Source: Candidatus Gastranaerophilales bacterium (lineage in GTDB: Bacteria; Cyanobacteriota; Vampirovibrionia; Gastranaerophilales; Gastranaerophilaceae). From it: 64,000 nt of DNA. The notes below the pieces were generated by a model. The model was not told the DNA's origin. It did not search any database and saw only the letters and a program-made list of their open reading frames with translations. The DNA lies in contig CALUTL010000007.1 of the NCBI GenBank assembly GCA_944323655.1, positions 43,927 through 107,926 of the forward strand, written 5' to 3'. Positions 31,088 to 39,782 of this stretch are shown here, in pieces (positions within the stretch are counted from its first letter, which is position 1; every line of letters begins with the position of its first letter). Made by a program: the position numbers and the translations under genes.

Positions 31088-31167
31088 TCTAAAACTCCTT
31101 TTTGTTCACGGATTTTTCTCTCTCATTTCAAATCCGAATCTGCAACCATTATACTTTTATATATACG

Positions 31168-31205
31168 GAAACTCCGTAAAAAAGTTTAATTTTTTACGGA
31201 GTTTC
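31168..31205. terminator. Hairpin terminator after gltX
   Basis: A 16-bp perfect stem GAAACTCCGTAAAAAA / TTTTTTACGGAGTTTC with a 6-nt loop, 22 bp downstream of the gltX stop on the minus strand. Confidence 0.7.
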
Positions 31206-31226
31206 GTCATAAATATTTACAATTTG

Positions 31227-32702
31227 CTACGATTGTAATGTTTGTTTCATTGCTGCTTTAACACGGTGGAAAGTCTTGTCTTTGCCGATAATCGCAAGAA
31301 TTGCAGTCATATCCGCTCCGCAAAGACGTCCTGTAACAGCTGCTCTGATTGCCCACATCGTTACTTTCGGTTTAATTCCCTTTTCTTTGTAGTAACCTCT
31401 GAAGGCTTCAAGTTTTTCGTGAAGGTTCTCTTCTGTCCAATCCCAGTCAACTGCCTGATCCATAAATGTTTTCAAGACTTCCTGTGCTGTTTCGGTTTCA
31501 AGAGTTTCTTTTGCTCTTTCGTCGATTTCAACGTCTTCTCCAAAGAAGTAAGGAACAGCATCCGTGATATCTGAAAGCAGTGTCAAAGGTTCATAAGTTA
31601 TTTCAACCATTCTGGTGTATTGTGCATCCGTTAATTCTGTTAAATCATATTTTGTAAGATACGGTTTAAGTTTTTCTTTTAATTCCGGTATTGAAAGCAT
31701 TTTGATATAGTGGCTATTCATCCAGTTAAGTTTGTCATATTCAAAGATTGAGTTTGAAGATGAAACTTCATTAATTCTGAAATCGGCTGCAATTTCTTCA
31801 ACCGGTTTAATTTCCTGACCGTCAGAAGGTGACCAGCCAAGAAGTGCTACAAAATTTATAAGAGCTTCTGTTAAGTAACCTTTTTCAACAAATTCCGAAA
31901 CCGCAGTTGCGCCGTGTCTTTTAGATAATTTGCTTCTGTCAGGAGCCAAAATCATGCCTAAATGACCAAATCTTGGAACTTCTGCGCCGAGTGCTTCAAA
32001 TATAAGAATTTGTTTGAATGTATTTGAAATATGGTCTTCCCCTCTTATAACGTGGGAAATTTTCATAAGCATATCATCAATTACAACCGCATAGTTATAA
32101 GTCGGTGCGCCGTTGGATTTCATAATAACGAAATCTCCGAGAAGATCCGTATCTACGTGAAGTTTTCCTTTTACAAGGTCGTCAAATTCCAAAATTGATG
32201 AATCGTGGAAAGCTTTCTGTGCTTTTGAAATATTAAATCTGATTGCAGGTTTTCTTCCTTCCGCACGAAGCTTAGCTTTTTCTTCTTCCGTTAAGTTTTC
32301 GCATTTTTTTGAATAAACGTAAGGTTTTTTATTCTTTTGAGCTTCTTCTTTTTCAGCTTCAAGTTCTTCCGGTGTGCAGAAGCATTCATAAGCAAAGCCT
32401 TTGTCTAAGAGTTCCTGAACGTATTTAGGATAAATATCAAATCTTTCGGATTGTGTATAAGGTCCGTAAGGTCCGCCGATATCAGGCCCTTCATCCCAGT
32501 TAAGTCCTAATGCTTTAAGACTGTCAAAAATATTTTTTATATATTCCTGACTTGTGCGTTCTGCGTCTGTATCTTCTATTCTTAAAACAAATTTGCCGTT
32601 ATTTTTCTTTGCAAATAAATAATTAAATAAAGCAGTTCTTGCCGTGCCGATGTGCAAGTTTCCGCTTGGCGACGGCGCAATTCTGACTCTTACTTCTGAC
32701 AT
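31227..32702 (-). CDS. gltX: Glutamyl-tRNA synthetase
   Basis: Charges tRNA-Glu, and possibly tRNA-Gln when a GatCAB amidotransferase is present, as the gatB gene in this window suggests. 491 residues from the ATG at 32702, which has AAGGAT 7 nt upstream and gives the canonical N-terminus MSEVRVRIAPSPSGNLHIGT. A longer in-frame extension upstream has no homology. Class I motifs: HIGT at the HIGH position and KLSKRHG at KMSKS. Anticodon-binding helical C-terminus present, ending ALREAVTGRLCG-like then RVKAAM. A four-Cys zinc site is only partial (CFC and a later C). Confidence 0.97.
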   Translation of the reverse strand: MSEVRVRIAPSPSGNLHIGTARTALFNYLFAKKNNGKFVLRIEDTDAERTSQEYIKNIFDSLKALGLNWDEGPDIGGPYGPYTQSERFDIYPKYVQELLDKGFAYECFCTPEELEAEKEEAQKNKKPYVYSKKCENLTEEEKAKLRAEGRKPAIRFNISKAQKAFHDSSILEFDDLVKGKLHVDTDLLGDFVIMKSNGAPTYNYAVVIDDMLMKISHVIRGEDHISNTFKQILIFEALGAEVPRFGHLGMILAPDRSKLSKRHGATAVSEFVEKGYLTEALINFVALLGWSPSDGQEIKPVEEIAADFRINEVSSSNSIFEYDKLNWMNSHYIKMLSIPELKEKLKPYLTKYDLTELTDAQYTRMVEITYEPLTLLSDITDAVPYFFGEDVEIDERAKETLETETAQEVLKTFMDQAVDWDWTEENLHEKLEAFRGYYKEKGIKPKVTMWAIRAAVTGRLCGADMTAILAIIGKDKTFHRVKAAMKQTLQS

Positions 32703-32866
32703 TTTAATATCCTTCTTTCTTCTTTCGTAAATCAGCACAAAAAGGATATCATGAGCAAGAAATAATTTCAATAATAAAAACATATCAGCCAAAATGAATT
32801 AAACTTTTAATTCTCTAAAAATCATTATTTTGAATGTTTGACTGATTGTGATTGAGGGGCTAAAAT

Positions 32867-33736
32867 GTGGTTATGAAAAGGTGTGTTTTGTTAATAGTAT
32901 TAATGATTATGACCGGAATGTTTCCTGTCTTTGCGGAAGATGCGGATAAAGATGCACCGAAAGACGTCGAATTACCTAATATTTTTATTTGGGCAATTCC
33001 TGATGATACCCCCCAACAGCCTGCGGATGATAAAAAATCAAAAAAGGGCAAAGAAGAACCTGTTGAGCCTATCAGTGATGAAAATACCGAAGCGGAAGAA
33101 CCGATTGTGTTAAATGCAACTACACTTAAAGGGTATGCTGAATATATTGAGGGGGCTGACGATATTTTGTATATGGAAGATTATCAGAAATTAAGCTTAA
33201 ATATAAAAACTCCCCAAAAAATTTCTTCCAAAAATCTTGTAAACAGTAATGTTCCTTTTAGTAATGGTAATTATGCCGCTATTTCAAAGTTTAAAAGTGA
33301 CGAATATTCCATTTCACCCGACAATAGAAATTTTAAGCTTCAAGAGGGCAATTGGTCTTACGGAACTTCTTTCGGCAGTGAAATTTCGACATCTCAGCTG
33401 GAAAAAACAACAGGGCTTTTTACTAAATATGAAAACAAATATTTTTCTCTAAGTTCAAACTATAAAAAAAACAATATGACGACTGCGCAAATTCAAACGG
33501 ATAACTTCAGTATAACCCCGGAACTTAAATTTAACAATTATATTTCAATAAAGGATGTACTTTCGAAGGATATGACACGAAACAGACGTTCAAGCGAATT
33601 AATATTTTCAATAAACCCTCTTGGAGCAAAGGATATGGACAGGATGAGATTTGATTTTGGAGCAAAGCAAACTTACGATGAAAATACCGGAAATATTTGG
33701 TCTCAGCTTAATTTTACAACAAATTTCAAATTGTAA
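32867..33736 (+). CDS. Exported beta-strand-rich hypothetical protein
   Basis: 289 residues. Sec signal peptide (MKRCVLLIVLMIMTGMFPVF, cleavage after FAE near 25), then an acidic, Lys/Pro/Glu-rich linker (about 27-85) and a C-terminal half of alternating polar/hydrophobic strands ending in FNL-type residues (SQLNFTTNFKL), which is outer-membrane beta-barrel-like with a terminal aromatic/hydrophobic pattern. GTG at 32867 has GAGGGG 7 nt upstream; the ATG at 32873 is the alternative. Named family not recognised; possibly a small outer-membrane or surface-anchored protein. Confidence 0.7.
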   Translation: MVMKRCVLLIVLMIMTGMFPVFAEDADKDAPKDVELPNIFIWAIPDDTPQQPADDKKSKKGKEEPVEPISDENTEAEEPIVLNATTLKGYAEYIEGADDILYMEDYQKLSLNIKTPQKISSKNLVNSNVPFSNGNYAAISKFKSDEYSISPDNRNFKLQEGNWSYGTSFGSEISTSQLEKTTGLFTKYENKYFSLSSNYKKNNMTTAQIQTDNFSITPELKFNNYISIKDVLSKDMTRNRRSSELIFSINPLGAKDMDRMRFDFGAKQTYDENTGNIWSQLNFTTNFKL

Positions 33737-33752
33737 ATTTATTAAAATATTG

Positions 33753-33781
33753 TTGAACGATGCATATATTCGGGTTATAAT
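33753..33781 (+). promoter_or_regulatory. Promoter upstream of the ftsB-like gene
   Basis: TTGAAC (33753-33758), 17-nt spacer, TATAAT (33776-33781). Transcription would start near 33788, with SD GAGG at 33814-33817 before the GTG at 33823. Confidence 0.6.
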
Positions 33782-33822
33782 TAAAGCAGCAGGTGACGGC
33801 TGTTAAGAAAAGTGAGGTATTT

Positions 33823-34299
33823 GTGGCTGATTTTGACGAAAACAGTGGCGAAAGTTTTTCTCCGGAAATACCGGTCGTGAGAGAGCAAGCTCCTCAAAAT
33901 GCCGTTGCGGAACCTGCGGTAAAAGTCCGTAAAAAAAATAAGGTTAAGAAGAATATTTATTATTCTTTTCTGACTTTAGTTTTGTTGTTTTGCCTTGTAC
34001 AGGTAGGTTTTGGTGCGATTTTGAATATTTCTAAAACCATATCTTATAAAACTAAAATTAATACCCTTGAGAAAGTTCGGGATGAGGCGGAAGCACGAAA
34101 CAGGGATTTGAAGGATGATATAAAGCAATTTTCGACAGCCTCTTCGCTTGAGGGAATTGCAAGAAACAATCTTAAAATGGCAGGAGAAGACGAGGTGCTT
34201 GTAATAATAAACAATGAGCCGAAAACGCCTGTCGCAAATACCGATTCCGGTAAGTCGGATAAGAAAAATTATAATATAATAAAAAAGAGTAAGGATTAG
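33823..34299 (+). CDS. ftsB: FtsB/DivIC-like septum formation initiator
   Basis: 158 residues from GTG at 33823, chosen because GAGG lies 5 nt upstream; a GTG at 33793 would add ten residues. Cytoplasmic N-terminus with acidic then basic (KVRKKNKVKKN) parts, one transmembrane helix (YYSFLTLVLLFCLVQVGFG), a coiled coil (INTLEKVRDEAEARNRDLKD) and the family's short IARNNLKMAGEDEVLVII, equivalent to the E-x-x-AR-x-x-L-x-x-x-x-x-GE motif. FtsB/DivIC proteins pair with FtsL in the divisome. It is followed by the TPR gene 40 bp later. Confidence 0.8.
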   Translation: MADFDENSGESFSPEIPVVREQAPQNAVAEPAVKVRKKNKVKKNIYYSFLTLVLLFCLVQVGFGAILNISKTISYKTKINTLEKVRDEAEARNRDLKDDIKQFSTASSLEGIARNNLKMAGEDEVLVIINNEPKTPVANTDSGKSDKKNYNIIKKSKD

Positions 34300-34338
34300 G
34301 ATACCGTTTTTCTAGTCAGTCAGGCAGGATAAAATTTT

Positions 34339-35907
34339 ATGCAGGAAAGTGAAGTTTTAGATTATATAAAGCAAGCCTTTGAATTAAAGAATCAAGGGTG
34401 TTATAAACAGGCGATAGAGATGCTTTACAAGACTCTTGAGACAGAAATTGATAATGCGGAAATTTTGTACCAGCTCGGTGAACTTTATTTTCAACTGCAC
34501 AATTATGCAAGAGCGGAAAAATATCTTGAAAAAGTTTTACAGAAAAATCCGTCGCACGTTGAATCTTATAAATTATTAAAAGAAATTTACCTGAGGCGTA
34601 ATGAACTTAGTAATGCAAAGACCACAGCAGAGAAGGTTTTTGCGCTGGATGGAACCCCGAAAAATTTAGCGGCTCTAATTCGGATATTATCATCACTAAA
34701 AGAGTATGATGAAATTGAAAAGTATATTTCTTCTTCAAGAACGGATAAGGAAGTATTATATGAATATGCTTTGTCTTTTTATATGCGGAAAGAACCGGAT
34801 AAAGCATTTGAAATTTTGCAGTCAATAACTGATGAGAGCGATAATGCCGAGATTTTGAAGGGTAAAATTCTATTTGAAAAAAGAGATTATGAATCGGCAA
34901 GAGAGATTTTCCGGAAGTTAGAGCGGGTTACGGAAAACGACGAAGTATTGAATTATTTGGGCCTGTTTAAGATGGATGACGGCGATTATACAGAGGCAGT
35001 AAAGTATTTTTCAAAAGCCTCATCATTAAATAAAAACAAGTCTGTTTATTATTACAATCTTGGAAACGCATATTATTTAAACGGCTGGTTTTCGGAGTCT
35101 GCGGCGTCCTACAAAAAGGCAATAGGGTTAGAGCCTGACAATGCGGATTACAGATATTCTCTCGGGTATTTGTATTACAGTATTAAAGAGTTTGAAAAAG
35201 CCGAAAATGAGGTTAAGTATATTTTGGCATCGAACTCTGAACATGCAGGGGCTAAAGTATTGCAGGCACTTTTGAAATATGAAAATAAGGATTATCTCGG
35301 CGCAAAGATTATTTTAGAAGACTGTCTTTCAAAGTCAGGGGAGGATGATTTTGCAAAATCGGCTTTGGCAAAGGTTTACACTGAGCTTTTGATATTTGAT
35401 AAAGCGGAAAAATTATTTGCAGAATTGACGGAAAAATCTCCTCAAAATATTACATACATGTGTGATTTTGCCGATTTATACATAAAAGAAAAGAAGTATG
35501 ATGAGGCACTTCAAATAATAGAAAAAGTAATTGAAGAAAATGAAAATTATTTAGAAGCTTATAATTTAGGTTCAAAAGCTTCCCTGCAAAAGGGGGATTT
35601 GGCAGGTGCAAAAGAATATGCGCAAAACGCTATTTCGTTGGACATAAATTGTGCATCAGGATATTATTATCTTTCTTTGGTAAGAGCCTCTGAGGGTGAT
35701 TATGAAGAGGCTATCGAGTGTATGAAAAGAGCGATTTTCCACGATATAAACAACCCTGAATATTATGCATCAATGAGCAGATTGTATAAAGAAAAAGGGG
35801 ACGTAAAATCAGCTTTTGAATATATAAAAGAGGCGCAATCACTTAACCAAACGAGTGAAGAATATAAAAATACTTATAAAGAGCTTGCTTCTCAGAACAG
35901 AAAATAG
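34339..35907 (+). CDS. Tetratricopeptide repeat protein
   Basis: 522 residues made almost wholly of TPR units (about 13), for example EILYQLGELYFQLHNYARAE with EKYLEKVLQKNPSHVESYKL and later YYYNLGNAYYLNGWFSESAA. No signal peptide or membrane segment, so probably cytoplasmic. RBS AGGAT precedes the ATG. Downstream of and possibly co-transcribed with ftsB. TPR solenoids mediate protein-protein contacts; the partner is unknown. Confidence 0.9.
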   Translation: MQESEVLDYIKQAFELKNQGCYKQAIEMLYKTLETEIDNAEILYQLGELYFQLHNYARAEKYLEKVLQKNPSHVESYKLLKEIYLRRNELSNAKTTAEKVFALDGTPKNLAALIRILSSLKEYDEIEKYISSSRTDKEVLYEYALSFYMRKEPDKAFEILQSITDESDNAEILKGKILFEKRDYESAREIFRKLERVTENDEVLNYLGLFKMDDGDYTEAVKYFSKASSLNKNKSVYYYNLGNAYYLNGWFSESAASYKKAIGLEPDNADYRYSLGYLYYSIKEFEKAENEVKYILASNSEHAGAKVLQALLKYENKDYLGAKIILEDCLSKSGEDDFAKSALAKVYTELLIFDKAEKLFAELTEKSPQNITYMCDFADLYIKEKKYDEALQIIEKVIEENENYLEAYNLGSKASLQKGDLAGAKEYAQNAISLDINCASGYYYLSLVRASEGDYEEAIECMKRAIFHDINNPEYYASMSRLYKEKGDVKSAFEYIKEAQSLNQTSEEYKNTYKELASQNRK

Positions 35908-35989
35908 ATTGAAAATTTGCAAAATAAAAATTTGTCCTTAAATAAATATAATATATACTGTTAAGTATGTAGTAAGTCGGAGGAGAATA

Positions 35990-36688
35990 TTGGATATTAA
36001 GAATTTAAGAAGAAAAGTCGGAGTAATGTTGCTCAGTGCGGTGTTAATTTCATCAATGCCTGCATACTCTTTAAGTTTGGGCAAGCAGGATGAAATAATT
36101 ATCCCAAAAAATTATCCGGCAAAATATAATGAGGAGTATGTAAAAAGGATTAAAAACCTTTATAAAGAAGTAAGTGATGATCACATATTTTATGTTGCTC
36201 TTGATATGTTGAAGGATACGAACGGAGAGTTTTCCAGACGTGCGATAATGGGTAACAATTTATCCAAAAAGCCTGTGAGAGTTATGTTTAAGGATTTAGG
36301 TTCTATCAGACCTGATTATGCGGACTACGATGCTCTGGGGTGGAAGAAGAACAAGCGTCTTTATATATTCATAAATCCAAAGCACAAAGAAGCGCCTCCG
36401 GGAGCAATTGCGGCATTACTATCACACGAGGCTATTCATCAGGACGAATACAATTCGATAGCTGAAGAAACTTACGCCTGGACAATGGAAGCGTCGGTTT
36501 GGAGCGAAATCTTAGAGCTTTACCCTGAAAGCGACGAAAATTTAAGCCCGCTTGTGCAAAGGGAAAATAAGCTGAAAAAACTTTTTGAAAAAGGTAATTA
36601 TTCAAGCAAATACATAAGAAAAACAGTTCAATCCAATGAAGGTTATAAAGGGCTTCCTGCAACATCTCCCGGGTTTGAAGATTTGTAA
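35990..36688 (+). CDS. Exported HExxH-motif putative metallopeptidase
   Basis: 232 residues. Signal-like N-terminus (RRKVGVMLLSAVLISSMPAY), mature region with ALLSHEAIHQDEYNSIAEET. HEAIH at 146-150 is a zincin HExxH with a further Glu pair about ten residues on (EE, then YAWTMEASVW), a layout known from peptidases whose third ligand is a downstream Glu. The start is TTG at 35990, supported by a strong SD CGGAGGAG (35978-35985) at 4-nt spacing; no ATG lies near. No named family is recognised. Convergent with rseP across a palindromic terminator. Confidence 0.7.
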   Translation: MDIKNLRRKVGVMLLSAVLISSMPAYSLSLGKQDEIIIPKNYPAKYNEEYVKRIKNLYKEVSDDHIFYVALDMLKDTNGEFSRRAIMGNNLSKKPVRVMFKDLGSIRPDYADYDALGWKKNKRLYIFINPKHKEAPPGAIAALLSHEAIHQDEYNSIAEETYAWTMEASVWSEILELYPESDENLSPLVQRENKLKKLFEKGNYSSKYIRKTVQSNEGYKGLPATSPGFEDL

Positions 36689-36714
36689 TCTGCGGGATTA
36701 AAAAAGTTAACTAA

Positions 36715-36748
36715 AATGGCGCCCGATTAAATTTAATCGGGCGCCATT
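36715..36748. terminator. Perfect 34-bp palindrome with GGCGCC core between convergent genes
   Basis: AATGGCGCCCGATTAAA followed directly by its reverse complement, 17 bp per arm. It lies between the HExxH gene and rseP, both ending toward it. Confidence 0.75.
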
Positions 36749-36764
36749 AATATTTTAATAACAG

Positions 36765-38132
36765 TTATATTTTATGTGTAATCAAAGCGTAGATATCGTT
36801 AAAGATTACAAAAACCATAAGAGCAATGAGGAATAAAAATCCTGCGGTTCCTATTTTTTCGATAACTTCTTCTTCAAGCGGTCTTCCTCTGAGTTTTTCG
36901 ATAATCAGGAATAATACGTGACCTCCGTCAAGAGCGGGAATCGGGAGGAAGTTTACTATTGCAAGATCGAGTGAAATTAAGGCTGCAAGAAGGATTCCTG
37001 AGAAAATTCCTTCATCTTGAATTTTATCCCCGCCGATTTTAGTGATAAGTATTACCCCGTGAAGCTCGTCAAGCGGGACTTTGCCCGTAAATATCTGTTT
37101 TAAGCCGTAAAGCAGCATATAAGTGTTATCATAAAGGTACTTGCTGCTTCCTTTGATAATTGATTTAGCATCTTTTGTCGGGATAATAATTTCATTAGCA
37201 CAATATTCAACCCCGATAAGCCCGTCTTTGTCGGAATAAATCGGTTTTAATTTTACTATTTCCCCGTTTCTTTCAACGGTAATATTTATCGGATGAGCAT
37301 TATCGGAAATTGCGTAAGACACGTCATTAAGTGTAATTGTACCGTCAGAGAGGAAGTATTTTTTGCCTTCAAGGTTATCTCTGAGTTTTTTTTGATTATC
37401 ATTAAGCGAAAGTTGATCGTCTTTATATTTTTCAATTCCGATTATTTGGTCTTTGTTTAATGTAATCTGTGTTTCAACTCCGACATCAGGAAGCTGAATC
37501 ATAACGTCTTCAGGAATTATTTCATCTTCTTTAAACGCAGGATTAAGTTTTCTAAGTTTTTCCAAGTTTTCGCCGATATAAGTTCCGTCAGCTTTTCCGT
37601 CGAATTTGGCGCTTAATTTTGCAAAAGCTAACAAACCGTAAGGAGTATTTATTTCGGAACCGTTGATTTCAATAATTCTATCACCTTTTTGCAGTCCTGA
37701 AGCCCAAACAGAGGCATTTTTTTCGGCGACTAGATTTTTAACGGTAACTGTATATTTGCCGCTAGGCAGTTGTCCCCATAGAGTTGCCGTTAAAAACACA
37801 AGCACAAAAGCGCAGATTACATTTGAAATAACCCCCGCGGATACGACGATTAAACGCTGGTATATGGGGCGGTTTAAAAATCTGTCAGGAGAATCCGCCG
37901 GTAAAGTTTCGTCTTTTTCATCATCCGGAAATGCAACATACCCGCCAAGCAAAAAAGCATGAACAAGAACAGTAACATCACCGATTTTCTTTTCCCAAAG
38001 CGTCGGCCCTATCGGAAGTCCGAACCCGAATTTTGAAACCTTCATTTTAAACATTTTTGCAGCCAGAAAGTGTCCTGCTTCATGCACGAGTATCAAAATG
38101 CTTAAAAGAAGTATCATTAAAATTATCGACAT
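36765..38132 (-). CDS. rseP: Site-2 protease RseP / MmpA (M50 zinc metallopeptidase)
   Basis: Intramembrane protease that cleaves transmembrane anchors such as anti-sigma factors. 455 residues, close to the Escherichia coli RseP length. HEAGH at 17-21 in the first membrane helix, a second helix at about 100-120, a periplasmic PDZ region (about 125-330, with VWASGLQKGDRIIEINGSEI), and NFLPIPALDGGHVLF carrying the third zinc ligand Asp near residue 400. The PDZ region is longer than a single domain and may hold one domain with a large insertion (SLNDNQKKLRDNLEGKKYF). No dxr or bamA neighbour. Confidence 0.93.
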   Translation of the reverse strand: MSIILMILLLSILILVHEAGHFLAAKMFKMKVSKFGFGLPIGPTLWEKKIGDVTVLVHAFLLGGYVAFPDDEKDETLPADSPDRFLNRPIYQRLIVVSAGVISNVICAFVLVFLTATLWGQLPSGKYTVTVKNLVAEKNASVWASGLQKGDRIIEINGSEINTPYGLLAFAKLSAKFDGKADGTYIGENLEKLRKLNPAFKEDEIIPEDVMIQLPDVGVETQITLNKDQIIGIEKYKDDQLSLNDNQKKLRDNLEGKKYFLSDGTITLNDVSYAISDNAHPINITVERNGEIVKLKPIYSDKDGLIGVEYCANEIIIPTKDAKSIIKGSSKYLYDNTYMLLYGLKQIFTGKVPLDELHGVILITKIGGDKIQDEGIFSGILLAALISLDLAIVNFLPIPALDGGHVLFLIIEKLRGRPLEEEVIEKIGTAGFLFLIALMVFVIFNDIYALITHKI

Positions 38133-38263
38133 ATTTCCCCTTTAAAAATTAAAAATCTCTCTTAACACGAAGTGAATAATAACACAAAAACATGAAAAAT
38201 ACGATAAGGACATGGCTATTGAACAGATTTACCGGCGAAATGGATTTACTGCTTAAATTTTGA

Positions 38264-38292
38264 TTGACAAGCCACTTTCGTTGTTTCAAAAT
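38264..38292 (+). promoter_or_regulatory. Probable pdxJ promoter
   Basis: Consensus TTGACA (38264-38269), 17-nt spacer, CAAAAT (38287-38292). An RBS (AGAGG) precedes the pdxJ ATG at 38346. Confidence 0.45.
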
Positions 38293-38345
38293 ATCATTAG
38301 TCTAGTAAATGATAGATTATAAAAAGACGGGAAAAGAGGTATAAA

Positions 38346-39056
38346 ATGCTTTTAGGTGTAAATATAGATCATGTTGCAACATTAAGAAACGCAAGAGGCG
38401 GAGTTGAGCCTTCAGTAATAGAGGCAGCCAAGATTGCGGAAGCAAACGGTGCAACGTCAATTACAACGCACTTAAGAGAAGACAGACGTCATATAAAAGA
38501 TGAAGATGTTTATGCGCTTCCGAAAATTATGAAAACGAGATTAAATCTTGAAATGGCAATGGCAGAAGATATTCAGCGGATTGCGCTTGAAGTTAAACCT
38601 TATTCGATATGTCTTGTACCGGAAAAGCGTCAGGAAGTCACAACCGAAGGCGGCTTAGATGTTGCAGGACAGTTAGAGAAGGTAACGGAATTTATAAAAC
38701 CGCTTCTCGATGCAGGAATTATCGTAAGCTTGTTTATAGATCCGGACGAAAATCAGGTAAAAGCTTCGGCAAAAACAGGGGCTCAGTTTATCGAAATGCA
38801 CACAGGTACTTATTCAGAAGCTTATGGGAGTGAAAACGAAGAAAAGGAATTTCTAAATCTTAAAAATTCTGCAAAATTGGCTCAAAGTTTAGGATTGAAA
38901 GTCAATGCCGGCCACGGATTGAATTATGAAAATGTAAAAAGAATGCACGAAATTCCTGGACTCGTTGAATTAAACATAGGTCACAGCATAATTTCCCGTG
39001 CGGTATTTACAGGATTAGGAAGTGCCGTTAAGGAAATGAACGATTTAATCAAGTAA
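38346..39056 (+). CDS. pdxJ: Pyridoxine 5'-phosphate synthase
   Basis: Condenses 1-deoxyxylulose 5-phosphate with 3-amino-2-oxopropyl phosphate to pyridoxine 5'-phosphate in the DXP-dependent vitamin B6 route. 236 residues, a TIM barrel. Signatures: LGVNIDHVATLRNARGG at the N-terminus, ITTHLREDRRHIKDEDV, CLVPEKRQEVTTEGGLD, VNAGHGLNYENV and the final NIGHSIISRAVF. Heads a probable two-gene operon with the Cys-containing protein 28 bp downstream. pdxA is not in the window. Confidence 0.97.
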   Translation: MLLGVNIDHVATLRNARGGVEPSVIEAAKIAEANGATSITTHLREDRRHIKDEDVYALPKIMKTRLNLEMAMAEDIQRIALEVKPYSICLVPEKRQEVTTEGGLDVAGQLEKVTEFIKPLLDAGIIVSLFIDPDENQVKASAKTGAQFIEMHTGTYSEAYGSENEEKEFLNLKNSAKLAQSLGLKVNAGHGLNYENVKRMHEIPGLVELNIGHSIISRAVFTGLGSAVKEMNDLIK

Positions 39057-39084
39057 CTTCAAAGGCAGAAAGGATTAAAAAACA

Positions 39085-39399
39085 ATGCAGGACGAACAGA
39101 AAATAATAGAAGAAATGCAGCAGGTTGCAGAGCAGATGCGCCTTGACGATATAGAAGAAAATCCTGATGTTGTAAACGATTATTTTGATTGTGACTGCTG
39201 CGGTCAATATAAATGTCTTGCAGGGTCAATCCAGTACGGAGATTACAGGCTTTGTAACGACTGCGTATTGATGGCGGAAACAAGTTTTGCTCTTAATAAA
39301 ATCAAAGATATACAAGAACTGATAGATGCAATGGATGACAAATGTCTTGAAGGAATGTGCGACTTTTTACGTCTTGAAGAGCAAAGGAAATTAAACTAA
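39085..39399 (+). CDS. Small putative zinc-binding protein downstream of pdxJ
   Basis: 104 residues, acidic N-terminal helix (EQKIIEEMQQVAEQMRLDDI), then a Cys cluster CDCCGQYKCLAG and, 15 residues on, LCNDCVLM: two C-x-x-C-type pairs, which suggests a zinc ribbon or treble-clef knuckle. The C-terminal 40 residues are helical. No named domain recognised. An AAAGGATT leader precedes the ATG. The tight spacing suggests co-transcription with pdxJ; a functional link to B6 synthesis is not shown. Confidence 0.7.
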   Translation: MQDEQKIIEEMQQVAEQMRLDDIEENPDVVNDYFDCDCCGQYKCLAGSIQYGDYRLCNDCVLMAETSFALNKIKDIQELIDAMDDKCLEGMCDFLRLEEQRKLN

Positions 39400-39716
39400 C
39401 AGGATTATAAAGTGTCTAACCCGCCGGAATAACCCGCAGGTGCAATAATTTCAGCGCACTAATTCTCAAGGCTGTCATAAAAGATTGAAAAAATAATCCT
39501 AAAGTATTAATTTTTCTTAACAAATAGTTAAATAGGATTACATCTTGGGTATATATAAAATATAGCTTAAAGATATTGAAAATTTTATATTAACCCCGAA
39601 TGCAATTGCTTTGGCAGAAGTGCAACCATTACAAGAAGTGCAGTTGCTGCCACAACTGCACTCCTTATTATATCAAACAGAGAGACCATATAGACTAATA
39701 TCATATACGTATTGAT

Positions 39717-39742
39717 GAGCGGCTTACCAGTCCGCTCTTTTT
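39717..39742 (+). terminator. Intrinsic terminator just upstream of the rex promoter
   Basis: GAGCGG (39717-39722), 9-nt loop, CCGCTC (39732-39737), then TTTTT. Confidence 0.8.
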
Positions 39743-39747
39743 GTGTG

Positions 39748-39776
39748 TTTACCTCAAATTTTTCACGTAGTATAAT
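39748..39776 (+). promoter_or_regulatory. rex promoter, apparently leaderless
   Basis: TTTACC (39748-39753), 17-nt spacer, perfect TATAAT (39771-39776), then 6 nt and the ATG at 39783. No Shine-Dalgarno sequence; the start codon is at the expected +1. Confidence 0.6.
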
Positions 39777-39782
39777 GTGATT

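Larger units (their letters stand above)
39400..39782 (+). other. 383-bp intergenic region with two hairpins, possible small RNA
   Basis: No open frame. A 10-bp perfect stem AGTGCAGTTG / CAACTGCACT (39637-39662, 6-nt loop) and an intrinsic terminator GAGCGG / CCGCTC with TTTTT (39717-39742) lie just before the rex promoter. The part from about 39540 to 39742 could be a short non-coding RNA or the 3' end of the pdxJ transcript. No known RNA family is recognised. Confidence 0.35.

Noticed and set aside
32703..32792. N-terminal extension of gltX upstream of 32702
   Set aside because: No homology and no RBS; the ATG at 32702 has AAGGAT and gives the canonical N-terminus.
36432..36665. Minus-strand open frame within the HExxH protein gene
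   Set aside because: It is fully antisense to a frame with a strong SD, signal peptide and motif, and has no supporting features of its own.
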